In this document: piece after piece, positions 15,407 through 22,753 of the stretch
How the letters are laid out: every line of letters begins with the position of its first letter
Numbering within the stretch: the first letter of the stretch is position 1
Assembly: GCA_035548515.1 (NCBI GenBank)
Contig: DASZSW010000026.1
Coordinates: 62,001-126,000 of the forward strand
Length of the DNA stretch: 64,000 nucleotides
Direction: 5' to 3'
Source: DASZQY01 sp035548515
Lineage (GTDB): Bacteria > Pseudomonadota > Alphaproteobacteria > Rhizobiales > Kaistiaceae
Made by a program: the position numbers and the translations under genes
Notes under the pieces: model-generated
The model's database searches: none
What the model was told of the DNA's origin: nothing
Seen by the model: only the letters and a program-made list of their open reading frames with translations

Positions 15407-17322
15407 TGCCCAAGCTCAATCTCTCCGGCGTGATCGGCGATGAAATTCAACCCGGCCCGGTGAAGGCATTTCTCGAAGCGAATGCGGGCGTCGGGGTCGA
15501 CATGGATCTCAGTTCTTTTGGCGGATCGGTATTCGCCGGAATGGAACTGGCGACGGCCATCCGCGACCACGGAAATGTTTCAGTCCGCGTCACCGCGCTC
15601 GCTGCGTCGGCGGCTACCCTTCTCCTCGCTGCCGCGAAGCACGCCACTATGGCTCCGTCGAGCTTGCTAATGCTACATCGCGCCTCTTCGATGACTCTTG
15701 GCACCGCAGCCATTCATCGCAAGAGCGCCGAAGTTCTGGACACGATCGACGCTCAGGTCCTCGATCTGTACACCGCCGCGATCTGCTCGCGGGGCAAGAC
15801 GATTTCTCCTCAGCGCCTCGCGGCGCTTCTGGATTCTGAGTGGTGGCTTACTGGCGAAGAAGCTGTGTCGAACGGCTTGGCCGACACCGCGGAGGCGGCG
15901 TCCTCCGATCCTGATGCTCCGGTGCGGGCGTCGATGAACTTCAAGTTCGACGACATTCGAAACATCTACCGTCATCCGCCTCAGGCGCTATTCGCGCTGA
16001 TGGCCAATTGTGAGTCTCACACCATGCCCAATCCGAATCCGGTTGTTTCCGCTGGGAACGCCCGCGCAATCTTCGACCTCTGCAACGTCGCCCATTTGAC
16101 GATGGAGGAGACCGCCTCCGTCATCGAGAAGGCGGACGCCGACCTCAACAAAGCCAAGGACATCGTCATCGACATGGTTGCCAAGAAGGCGGGCGACCAG
16201 CGCGTTATCCCCGGCAACGGCGATGGTCTGGGCAATCCGAACACGCTCGCCACCGCCATCGGCGACGTTCTGTATGCCCGCATGTCGAACCAGCCGGTGA
16301 AGGCTGGCACGCCTGCCGAAGACCTCTCCGGTCGCTCGCTGCTCGATCTGGGAGCCATGCTCCTTCAGGCGCGCGGCGAGAAGGTCCGCTCGTGGCACAA
16401 GGATCGCCTCGCGACCCAAGTGCTCATGGAGGGCGGTCGTCATTCAACGTCCGATTTCCCGTTCCTCACGCAGCAGTCCGGTCAGCGCATCCTGCTCGAT
16501 GCCTACACGGCGGCAGCTTCTCCGTTGAAGCAGATCGCCCGCCAGCGTTCGGCGAACGACTTCAGGGGCCTCGCAGTCGGCCGCATTGGTGAAATGCCGG
16601 AACTGAAGGAAGTGAAGGAGGGCGGCGAAGTGACCTACGGCAGCCGCACCGAGGCTTCCGAGGCGTTCCGCGTTCGCACCTTCGCCCGCATCTTCTCCAT
16701 CACCCGTGAAGCGATCATCAACGACGACCTTTCGGCCTTCGCTGACAGCGCCCGCGCGTGGGGAATTGCCGCTTCGACCGTCGAGGCTAACGAGCTTTAT
16801 GCGCTCATCGCCGATGACGGTGTGGTGATGCAGGACGGGCTCCCGCTCTGGAACTCGGTGCACGGCAATCTCGCTGAGGCGCCGTCGGCGCTCGACCTCG
16901 ACGGGCTGAGTGATGGTCGCCTCGCCATTAGGAACACCCGCGGAATCGATGGCGTCACTCCGCTCTCGATTCCGCCGAAGTACCTCATCGTCGGTCCCGC
17001 CAACGAAACGCAGGCGGAGAAGGTGTTGACCGCCATCGCAGCCGCCCGCGTTGAGGACGCCAACGTCTTCAGTGGCGGCAAGCTCACGCTGCTGGTCGAA
17101 CCGCGCATCACCGACTTCGCTTGGTACCTCGCGGCTGATCCGTCTCAGGCTGAGGCTCTGTCCTACGCCTACCTCGGCGGCAACAGCGGCCCCGATCTTC
17201 AGAGCCGCGACGGCTGGACGACGCTCGGTGTCGAGATGCGCGCGGTCCACGACTTCGGCGCAGGCGCAACGGGTTTCCGCGGCGTGTTCAAGAACGCCGG
17301 CGCTGATCCGGCGGAGGACTAG
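15406..17322 (+). CDS. prohead protease/major capsid protein fusion
   Basis: One 638-residue frame carries two morphogenesis functions. Residues 1-185 are a ClpP-like (S14) prohead protease. Ser lies in TALAASAATLL (about residue 66), His in LLMLHRAS (about 90), and Asp lies near LLDSEWWLTGEEAVSNGLADT, the site that in ClpP completes the triad. Residues about 185-330 look like a scaffold/delta-domain linker. Residues about 340-638 form an HK97-type capsid protein of the Mu gpT-like sort (FARIFSITREAIINDDL is a core landmark). Self-processing would release mature capsid. This fused layout is known from tailed phages. Here it is followed by a DUF2190 gene but no portal or terminase. GTG 15406 overlaps the previous stop. 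Confidence 0.88.
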   Translation: MPKLNLSGVIGDEIQPGPVKAFLEANAGVGVDMDLSSFGGSVFAGMELATAIRDHGNVSVRVTALAASAATLLLAAAKHATMAPSSLLMLHRASSMTLGTAAIHRKSAEVLDTIDAQVLDLYTAAICSRGKTISPQRLAALLDSEWWLTGEEAVSNGLADTAEAASSDPDAPVRASMNFKFDDIRNIYRHPPQALFALMANCESHTMPNPNPVVSAGNARAIFDLCNVAHLTMEETASVIEKADADLNKAKDIVIDMVAKKAGDQRVIPGNGDGLGNPNTLATAIGDVLYARMSNQPVKAGTPAEDLSGRSLLDLGAMLLQARGEKVRSWHKDRLATQVLMEGGRHSTSDFPFLTQQSGQRILLDAYTAAASPLKQIARQRSANDFRGLAVGRIGEMPELKEVKEGGEVTYGSRTEASEAFRVRTFARIFSITREAIINDDLSAFADSARAWGIAASTVEANELYALIADDGVVMQDGLPLWNSVHGNLAEAPSALDLDGLSDGRLAIRNTRGIDGVTPLSIPPKYLIVGPANETQAEKVLTAIAAARVEDANVFSGGKLTLLVEPRITDFAWYLAADPSQAEALSYAYLGGNSGPDLQSRDGWTTLGVEMRAVHDFGAGATGFRGVFKNAGADPAED

Positions 17323-17326
17323 GCCC

Positions 17327-17680
17327 ATGGCGAAGAACTTCATCCAAATCGGGAGCGTTCTCGACCTGACCGTCATCGATGAAACCGATGCCGTCGATAT
17401 CGCTTCCGGCGAGGGCTATCTCGCCGGTTCCATCTTTGGCGTCGCCGTCACCGACGTTGCAGTCGGAGCCTCCGGGCCGTTCCAGGTGGACGGCGTCTGG
17501 TCGCTCCCGAAGGCAACGCCACAGGCATGGGGCCAAGGCGCGCTCGTCTATTGGGACAACGCCGCCCGCAAGGTCACCACGGTCTCCGGCGGCAACCAGT
17601 TGATCGGAACGGCAATCGCGGCGGTCAATTCCGCCGTCGCAGTCGGCGATGTCAGGCTGAACGCCGCCTTCGTTTCTTAG
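17327..17680 (+). CDS. DUF2190 family capsid-associated protein
   Basis: The 117-residue beta-rich protein fits the DUF2190 family, found next to major capsid genes and thought to decorate or stabilise capsids. Landmarks are GYLAGSIFGVAVTDVAVGASGPFQVDGVW and ALVYWDNAARKVT (family W-x-x-G). ATG 17327 follows GGAGG at nine bases, and this site overlaps the end of the fusion gene. The same start lies inside a longer open frame, but only this segment is family-like. Confidence 0.85.
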   Translation: MAKNFIQIGSVLDLTVIDETDAVDIASGEGYLAGSIFGVAVTDVAVGASGPFQVDGVWSLPKATPQAWGQGALVYWDNAARKVTTVSGGNQLIGTAIAAVNSAVAVGDVRLNAAFVS

Positions 17681-17795
17681 CGAAATTACCCGGCCGCGTT
17701 TCCTCTGCAGAGGGGGTGCGGTCGGCCTTCTCCAATTCCCGGCGGTCTGGGTCCATGCCGCCGAGATAGTCGCGACTCCATCGCGACGAACAACT

Positions 17796-17830
17796 GCGCC
17801 GCCGCTTCAGCCGGAGTGGCGGCGCTCTTT
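17796..17830 (+). terminator. possible terminator after the capsid genes
   Basis: GCGCCGCC (17796-17803) pairs with GGCGGCGC (17818-17825) across a 14-base loop, followed by TCTTT. The T-run is short. A separate dyad GTCGCGA-ctcca-TCGCGAC lies at 17769-17787 and might be an operator of the sigma gene. Confidence 0.4.
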
Positions 17831-17845
17831 CCCAGAACGGACGAC

Positions 17846-19108
17846 ATGGCTCGCAAGCCGATCATCTTGCCGCATGGCGAGGCATTGCGCGGAGCGCAGT
17901 CCGCGGCTGCCCTCGACCTCTCCAACTTCATTCCGCTCTGCAAGAAGATGGCTTGGCGATATCAGCACACCATCGGCTCGTATGACGACGCTGTGCAGAT
18001 AGCAGCCATTGGACTGCTCAAGGGCCGCAATGCATGGGAACCGACGCGAGGGCCATTCGCAATAGTGGCTGGCCTCTATATCAACTCCGAACTTCGCACG
18101 GCGGCTGACGCGGCTCAGAGGGATCGCGGGACGCCGGTGCAGGATCGCATCATCGGCAAGCATCAGGTTCGCCGAGGCGCGCGGTTACCCGAAGAGCGGA
18201 TCGAAATCGTTTCAGCAAACGCGCCGGTCGTCGCAGACGGGAGCATTGAGCTGGTTGATCTGGTCGCGGACACGCAGACGCCCACGCCTGAAGCCCACGT
18301 AATTGAGGCGGGTGAGAACGCCGAGACGCTAGCCCGTAGCCGCACCGCGTTGGCCTGTCTCAACCCTCGCGAACGGCGGATTGTCGAAGCGCACATCCTC
18401 GCCGACGAACCGCTCACGTTGCGGGAGATTGGGACGGAACTCGGCGTCAGCACGGAGCGCGTTCGCCAGATTGAAACGTTTGCTTTGATGCGCATGCGAT
18501 CCGCGCTGAACCCTTCCGGTCCCCCAATGCCGTCCAAGGCGGAAGGTTCGACTGCAGCCGATCTTACCCGAACGATGCTTGCAGATGGAGCGCCGCAGTC
18601 AGCCATCTTCAATGCCCTCGTCGCCGCCTTCCCGCAGCGCCCCGTCCATTCGATCCGGTCAACACTGCATTCGCAGACCTATCGTTGGCGGCTGGCTCAT
18701 CCCGAAAGTCGTCCGCCTCGTGGGGTAAAAGAGGGCGTTACCCCTGTCGTTGAGAGGACGGTGATCGGCCCGCGCGATGTTGGGACTCTGAACTCCTCGC
18801 GGCATCCCGCTGCGCTCAAACAGGAGTCCATTCCCATGACGAAGAAGAGCAAGAAATCCGCTCCCGCGAAGAAGTCTGCGAAGGCCACCGGCCCGAAGGG
18901 TCCGGGCGTCATCGCCTCCATCATCGAAATTATCGGCAGCGCGAAGGGCGCGACCGCCGAAGAGATCATCGCCATCCTGACCAAGCGGTTCCCGGATCGC
19001 GATCCGAAATCGATGCTCGGAACGGTCCGCATTCAGGCGCCGAAGAACTCTGCCCGCAAGGAGCAGGTCGAAGGGCGTGGGCTGGTTTACTTCGGCAAAG
19101 CCCGCTGA
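17846..19108 (+). CDS. sigma-70-family factor with C-terminal wHTH-like repeats
   Basis: A 420-residue frame whose first 230 residues carry region 2 (SYDDAVQIAAIGLLKGRNAW, then FAIVAGLYINSELR) and region 4 (LTLREIGTELGVSTERVRQIE) of a primary/heat-shock-like sigma factor. A segment of about 60 residues (ALVAAFPQRPVHSIRSTLHSQ) follows. Then, after residue 330, a Lys/Ala-rich patch and a similar segment (ILTKRFPDRDPKSMLGTVRIQ) complete it. ATG 18836 within this frame is preceded by CAGGAG at nine bases, so a separate 90-residue protein may be made from the 3' part. A sigma factor inside a small element could direct RNA polymerase to the element's late promoters. Confidence 0.78.
   Translation: MARKPIILPHGEALRGAQSAAALDLSNFIPLCKKMAWRYQHTIGSYDDAVQIAAIGLLKGRNAWEPTRGPFAIVAGLYINSELRTAADAAQRDRGTPVQDRIIGKHQVRRGARLPEERIEIVSANAPVVADGSIELVDLVADTQTPTPEAHVIEAGENAETLARSRTALACLNPRERRIVEAHILADEPLTLREIGTELGVSTERVRQIETFALMRMRSALNPSGPPMPSKAEGSTAADLTRTMLADGAPQSAIFNALVAAFPQRPVHSIRSTLHSQTYRWRLAHPESRPPRGVKEGVTPVVERTVIGPRDVGTLNSSRHPAALKQESIPMTKKSKKSAPAKKSAKATGPKGPGVIASIIEIIGSAKGATAEEIIAILTKRFPDRDPKSMLGTVRIQAPKNSARKEQVEGRGLVYFGKAR
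18836..19108 (+). CDS. possible internally started 90-residue wHTH-like protein
   Basis: In-frame ATG 18836 has CAGGAG nine bases upstream and is followed by a Lys-rich start (MTKKSKKSAPAKKSAKATG), as seen at real protein N-termini. The segment SIIEIIGSAKGATAEEIIAIL then resembles a winged helix. It could be a separate product or simply the C-terminus of the sigma protein. The overlap of its TGA with the next ATG (TGATG) fits either. Confidence 0.5.
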   Translation: MTKKSKKSAPAKKSAKATGPKGPGVIASIIEIIGSAKGATAEEIIAILTKRFPDRDPKSMLGTVRIQAPKNSARKEQVEGRGLVYFGKAR

Positions 19109-19440
19109 TGTCCGCGCCGAAGAAGCAACCGCTCACCCGCTTGCTCACCGCCTATGAGACGGCGGCGGTCGAGCCGCAGGATGATGGATCGGTTCTCATC
19201 CACGTCGAGAGCAAGCACGAGGACCTTCTGCTGGCGACCTTCGCCATCCCCGCCGAGGCGCTAGTGCGGTTCGACCTCCGGCAATTCCCAGATGCTCGGA
19301 CCGACCAGCGGGAGCGCATGCGCCTCTACATGAAGCGCAAGCGGGCCTCCAACCCGGCCTTCCGCGAGCGGGAGCGTGACGCGAACCGTCAGCGCATGGC
19401 GAGGGTCAGAAGGGGGAAGGGGCGGCCCAAGGCCGAATAG
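19108..19440 (+). CDS. small basic element protein
   Basis: A 110-residue protein. Residues 1-60 form a beta-rich module (DDGSVLIHVESKHEDLLLATF). The C-terminal 45 are highly basic and helical (RERMRLYMKRKRASN, RERERDANRQRMARVRRG), suggesting nucleic-acid contact. ATG overlaps the previous stop (TGATG); a strong terminator follows. Role unknown; it may be a packaging or DNA-binding partner. Confidence 0.7.
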   Translation: MSAPKKQPLTRLLTAYETAAVEPQDDGSVLIHVESKHEDLLLATFAIPAEALVRFDLRQFPDARTDQRERMRLYMKRKRASNPAFRERERDANRQRMARVRRGKGRPKAE

Positions 19441-19467
19441 CCCCCGACATCCGCCTGACAACAGAAG

Positions 19468-19495
19468 CCCCGGCCTAATCGCCGGGGTTTTTATT
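19468..19495 (+). terminator. strong rho-independent terminator
   Basis: CCCCGGC (19468-19474), loop ctaatc, GCCGGGG (19481-19487), then TTTTTATT. It ends the rightward block just before the stop of the convergent TIR gene. Confidence 0.9.
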
Positions 19496-20366
19496 AACGC
19501 GCAGCCGCTCTTTGGCGGATTATGCGGTTAACGGTCTGGGAGACTCCATACGCCCCGCTTATTTGCTGATTGCTTTCGACCGCGGCCTTGAGCCGGTCGT
19601 CGAATGACGATTTCCAAAAGTCGACACGTTCAACCATCGCAATCCGAGCCTTCGCTTCTGCAAATGACTCGCTCACCTCAAACAGCGAGACGATCGCCTC
19701 GCTCATCTTGCGTCTCGTCTGGCGATGTCGGCTGTATGCGGTGAAAATTTCACTCGCAAGAACAGACACATCTTTTCGCCTTCCATTGAACGCCTGAAAC
19801 CGACCGACAAACCCATAAGGGTCCTCGCCAAATTTCACCGCGAAGGACGGAACGCCCCGGCCCATTGCAAAACCAATCTCCTGGTCGGTCCATTTGCTTT
19901 CGTGGAAGCCGGGGTGAAGCAGCGCAATTAGGGTGTCACAAGTCTTTAGAGCGAGTTCGATTTCGCTCTGCCATTCAGCCGTCGGCTCAATGTCATTGTG
20001 AGCGACAAACGCAGTCATACCATACCGAAAAAGTTCCAGCTGAAGCTGGGCTGCGAACGATCGCTGAGTAGACAAGTGCGATAGGAAAACACGCAGCATC
20101 CCATCGACCCAAAAAGGAGGGTCGGCTAGAGGAACTGACTCTGGTTCAAAGTGAAAGCCAGCGTGGTTTGCTAAGTCGACAAGGACGGCATCGGAGGCTT
20201 GGTCGACCATATGCATGACATAACTGTCACCCGTTCCGTTCCAAGTGTCGGACGTGGGCAGTGAAAATTGTCGAAGCGTTACGTCAATAAGCGCCCAGCT
20301 TTCGCCACCAACGCGCCGGGCGATTTCCTTTATCAGCTTAATGCGTTGAGAGGCAGTCAGCGCCAT
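19494..20366 (-). CDS. TIR-domain protein with helical N-terminal domain
   Basis: A 290-residue protein. Residues about 88-195 form a TIR domain: strand A MLRVFLSHLS, SFAAQLQLELFRYG, AFVAHNDIEPTAEWQSEI (BB-loop-like), DTLIALLHPGF, then KWTDQEIGFAMGRG. The Glu of DQEIGFA sits where TIR NADases place their catalytic Glu. Residues 1-85 form a helical domain (SQRIKLIKEIARRVGGESW) of the effector-associated-domain kind; residues 200-290 are helical. Bacterial TIR proteins often deplete NAD+ to abort phage infection. Gene order at the element's cargo end fits defence or helper-phage control. No partner protein such as a Thoeris sensor is recognised. Confidence 0.85.
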   Translation of the reverse strand: MALTASQRIKLIKEIARRVGGESWALIDVTLRQFSLPTSDTWNGTGDSYVMHMVDQASDAVLVDLANHAGFHFEPESVPLADPPFWVDGMLRVFLSHLSTQRSFAAQLQLELFRYGMTAFVAHNDIEPTAEWQSEIELALKTCDTLIALLHPGFHESKWTDQEIGFAMGRGVPSFAVKFGEDPYGFVGRFQAFNGRRKDVSVLASEIFTAYSRHRQTRRKMSEAIVSLFEVSESFAEAKARIAMVERVDFWKSSFDDRLKAAVESNQQISGAYGVSQTVNRIIRQRAAAR

Positions 20367-20414
20367 GAATGACGAATACTGGCCGCGACTGGGAAAGGAA
20401 AGCCGTCGAGAAAC

Positions 20415-20633
20415 TTAAGGGAGCGGTGGGCTCTTTCGTCTGACACGCGCATATCCGTTGGAAATCATTGCCTCCAATCGCTCGACCTCAGCATTGAGGT
20501 AGTCGTTGGCGGCCACAAGCGCCCGTAGAGCGGCGCGCTCATCGCCTTCGCAGAGAGCCACAACTTCATCGACAGCGGCTTCTAATTCGGGACTCGGAAC
20601 GCTGAGAGGTCTCGCTACCGCTGCTTCAGCCAT
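20415..20633 (-). CDS. small coiled protein, 72 residues
   Basis: An acidic helical protein (EAAVDEVVALCEGDERAALRALVAANDYLNAEVERLEAMIS) ending in a GYAR-RR motif seen in small Hyphomicrobiales proteins. ATG 20633 overlaps the end of the upstream gene by 8 bases. It lies just upstream of the TIR gene on the same strand, so it may be its co-expressed partner. Function unknown. Confidence 0.6.
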   Translation of the reverse strand: MAEAAVARPLSVPSPELEAAVDEVVALCEGDERAALRALVAANDYLNAEVERLEAMISNGYARVRRKSPPLP

Positions 20634-20874
20634 TTTCTTTCCTCCATCGATCCCACCACGTTGCCGCGGTCGTTCCCTTGTCGTGAAACAAATCGCGGTG
20701 GCCGGTGATCATGCCCGCGAGATTGTCGATATCTGTCATCAACCAACTCGCTTCCCGATAAAGCGGATGCCGACTGTTGTAGGCGGTGTGTATTTTGATT
20801 ATCGCGTCTCGGCACACTCTCATCGCTTCGAGGATGTCCCTGAAATCGTTCAGCCCATTTCGGACATGCCGCAT
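20626..20874 (-). CDS. small helical protein, 82 residues
   Basis: Begins at ATG 20874 (MRHVRNGLNDFRDILEAM). It contains IIKIHTAYNSRHPLYREA and a Trp-rich end (AATWWDRWRKENG). No motif recognised. It leads a three-gene leftward set that ends with the TIR protein, with an 8-base overlap to the next gene. Confidence 0.55.
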   Translation of the reverse strand: MRHVRNGLNDFRDILEAMRVCRDAIIKIHTAYNSRHPLYREASWLMTDIDNLAGMITGHRDLFHDKGTTAATWWDRWRKENG

Positions 20875-20954
20875 GGGGCAGGGACGATACAGGAATAAAT
20901 GCCTAAGGCAATAGCGCGGGGTTCACTTGCCGGAATTAAGTTTGCCTTCCGAAT

Positions 20955-20963
20955 TTATCCACA
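20955..20963. promoter_or_regulatory. perfect DnaA-box sequence TTATCCACA
   Basis: The nine-base DnaA consensus lies in the non-coding stretch between the leftward 82-residue gene and the rightward 137-residue gene of the element. A single box is not evidence of an origin. Confidence 0.3.
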
Positions 20964-21136
20964 GACAAAAAGATTCAGGTTTTCGGCACGGCGAGAGGGC
21001 TTGACTCGTTTTCCCCAAGTTTGCCGTGGCTTCCGCGGCTACCACAGATTGCTGCGCGCCGCTTGGCCACATAGATTCACAATTCGCGAATCAAAATCGA
21101 GTGCCGCGTCTCGGCCCCAAGCTGGAGATCGTTCGC

Positions 21137-21550
21137 ATGGCTTCGTGGAAAGAAATCGAGCGGATAAGAAAGAATCCTGCGGAGGCGCGAGCCATTGCGC
21201 AGCGCCTTCTCAAGTTTCCCTCCATCGACATGACTGACTGGGAGGCGATGTTTCTCGACACGATGGCCGACCGACCAGTCGACCGGGGCGACCTGACAAC
21301 TCTGCAGGTGGAGAAGCTCTTGCAGATACGGGACGATCTAACGTTTGTCCCGACAACTCGCGATGGGTTCAGCGTTCAAATCCTTATGGACAAGATTCAC
21401 CTCGGGCGAAATGACCTGACCGAGGAAGATGAAGAATGGTTTGTCAGAGTTCGGGAGCGCGACGGGTATGCGATCGCTCGAAAGAACATCGGGCGACTTC
21501 TGCGGCTGGCGCGTGAATTGCGATTGATTGACGAAGAGGCAGCCGCCTAG
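21137..21550 (+). CDS. element accessory protein, 137 residues
   Basis: Starts at ATG 21137 with GGAG nine bases upstream. It is charged and mostly helical (KEIERIRKNPAEARAIAQRLL; LTEEDEEWFVRVRERDG), with no membrane segment or known motif. It is the only rightward gene in the cargo end; its last bases overlap the convergent DUF6680 gene by four. Function unknown. Confidence 0.65.
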   Translation: MASWKEIERIRKNPAEARAIAQRLLKFPSIDMTDWEAMFLDTMADRPVDRGDLTTLQVEKLLQIRDDLTFVPTTRDGFSVQILMDKIHLGRNDLTEEDEEWFVRVRERDGYAIARKNIGRLLRLARELRLIDEEAAA

Positions 21551-22134
21551 GCGCGATTGCCCGGAGGGGCCAAGGCGGGTGGTTCAGGCAACGGCGGGAA
21601 GGGATTTTGCGCCCCCGGTGGCATCATCCAGGTGACCGGCAGAGGGCGGCGCCCCTCCAATATTTCCAAAAGCACGGCCTGAGCGCGGTGATTACGCTCT
21701 TCATCGTTGATGAAGCCTTGGGGCACGTATGCCAGACGCTCCAGTTCGCGGCGGTCGAACTGATAGCCGAGGAAAAGACCCATCTGGTAAATCAGGTCTA
21801 GGAAATGGTCGTTCCGCTGCTCGAAAAAGCGCTCCTGCTGATCGACCGCCGGCATTGGAGCGCCAAGAAGATTCATGTAGCTCCGGAAAGCCGTCATGAC
21901 TGCAGGAACTTCGTTAAACTCCACCGGAATGGTGTTGAGAGCCCGGACGTGGTCCACCGAGAGCCGTGATGAGCGGGTGTGCATCATTGTTCGATAGAGA
22001 TCGAGCTTCCGTTGCCGATCTTCGCGCGCCGCGTCCTGCTTACGCGTCATGCGTACCGCTATTATCGGCCCGAGTAGGATCGCGATGACGCTCGCGGCCA
22101 ATATCAGAGCATTGATCACATCACCCGTTGTCAT
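21547..22134 (-). CDS. DUF6680 membrane-anchored protein
   Basis: A 195-residue protein with one N-terminal membrane helix (ALILAASVIAILLGPIIAV), then a basic helical region (RMTRKQDAAREDRQRKLDLYRTMMHTR). The DHVRALNTIPVEF stretch typical of DUF6680 follows, and then a Pro-rich tail. The role is unknown; the anchor-plus-coil architecture occurs in accessory islands. AGGAG lies six bases upstream of ATG 22134, whose first base overlaps the stop of the GrlR-like gene (TGATG). Confidence 0.75.
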   Translation of the reverse strand: MTTGDVINALILAASVIAILLGPIIAVRMTRKQDAAREDRQRKLDLYRTMMHTRSSRLSVDHVRALNTIPVEFNEVPAVMTAFRSYMNLLGAPMPAVDQQERFFEQRNDHFLDLIYQMGLFLGYQFDRRELERLAYVPQGFINDEERNHRAQAVLLEILEGRRPLPVTWMMPPGAQNPFPPLPEPPALAPPGNRA

Positions 22135-22478
22135 CAAAGACTCCTGAGAAGTTTCAGCTTGCCGTTGACCGGACCTGCGGGTGTCTCGAACCGCAGAACT
22201 TGGTCTTCAACGATCGGCACGTTGAGTTTGAACGGGACTTTCATCTCGATAGGCCCTCCGCCTGCGACCAATCCCGTAATGAGCATCGTTCCTGAAGGAA
22301 CGGAAAAGACGATTTCGCCTTCTACGAACCCGGCCGACGTCCGGTAGCCTCCGTTGTAGATCGCGCCGCCCGCGTCAGCGCCTGCAATCACGCCGTCACG
22401 AAAGAGAAAGAGGCCGAACGAACTGGCCGTCATTCCCGTGAAGTAGGCGGCATAAATTCCGTCAACCGTCTCTGCCAT
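22134..22478 (-). CDS. GrlR-like small beta-barrel protein
   Basis: A 114-residue protein with the pattern DGIYAAYFTG, GLFLFRDGVIAGADAGGAIYNGGY at the N-terminus, as in GrlR-type regulatory proteins, which bind and modulate a partner protein. ATG 22478 has GGAG eight bases upstream. It leads the leftward pair with the DUF6680 gene, immediately inside attR. Assignment is by pattern only. Confidence 0.6.
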   Translation of the reverse strand: MAETVDGIYAAYFTGMTASSFGLFLFRDGVIAGADAGGAIYNGGYRTSAGFVEGEIVFSVPSGTMLITGLVAGGGPIEMKVPFKLNVPIVEDQVLRFETPAGPVNGKLKLLRSL

Positions 22479-22653
22479 GTTTGCGACTCCACTTAGCCGG
22501 TGGAGGACGCTAGCATTGCACGCAGACGGAGAGTTGCTTGTGGGTCCGCGGTTCCACAACTTATCGCCGAACCGTCAGAATCGTTGGGGGCTGAGTAGGG
22601 GACTGACTGCGGCTCTGCGGAAAAAGCCCTGAAAATTCAACGCTGGGATAATG

Positions 22654-22668
22654 CAGGCGCCCCAGCCA
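22654..22668 (+). repeat. attR core, direct repeat CAGGCGCCCCAGCCA
   Basis: Exact copy of the last 15 bases of tRNA-Gln, without the rest of the tRNA. It marks the far end of the integrative element; core genes resume at 22754. Confidence 0.85.
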
Positions 22669-22753
22669 AACCTAGTTACATCTTGTGGTTGCGGCGCGAA
22701 CTCGGGTGTCCTAGCCTGATATCCGTCGCCTCCGCGAGTTAGCCGCTACGCCC

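Larger units (their letters stand above)
11087..22668. mobile_element. integrative element at tRNA-Gln; capsid-encoding satellite-like island
   Basis: An 11.6-kb element lies between a 15-bp direct repeat at the tRNA-Gln 3' end and a copy at the far end. Order: tyrosine integrase, AlpA-like regulator, two or three small genes, RecA-fold ATPase, 0.5-kb gap with dyads, small HTH-like protein, protease-capsid fusion, DUF2190 protein, sigma-70-family factor, small basic protein, terminator. Then on the other strand come a TIR protein and two small genes; then a lone rightward gene; then a leftward DUF6680/GrlR-like pair next to attR. No terminase, portal, tail, holin or lysin is seen. The cargo end is visibly richer in A/T than the flanking core. 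Both ends and most frames are intact, which argues against a heavily decayed prophage. Confidence 0.85.
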
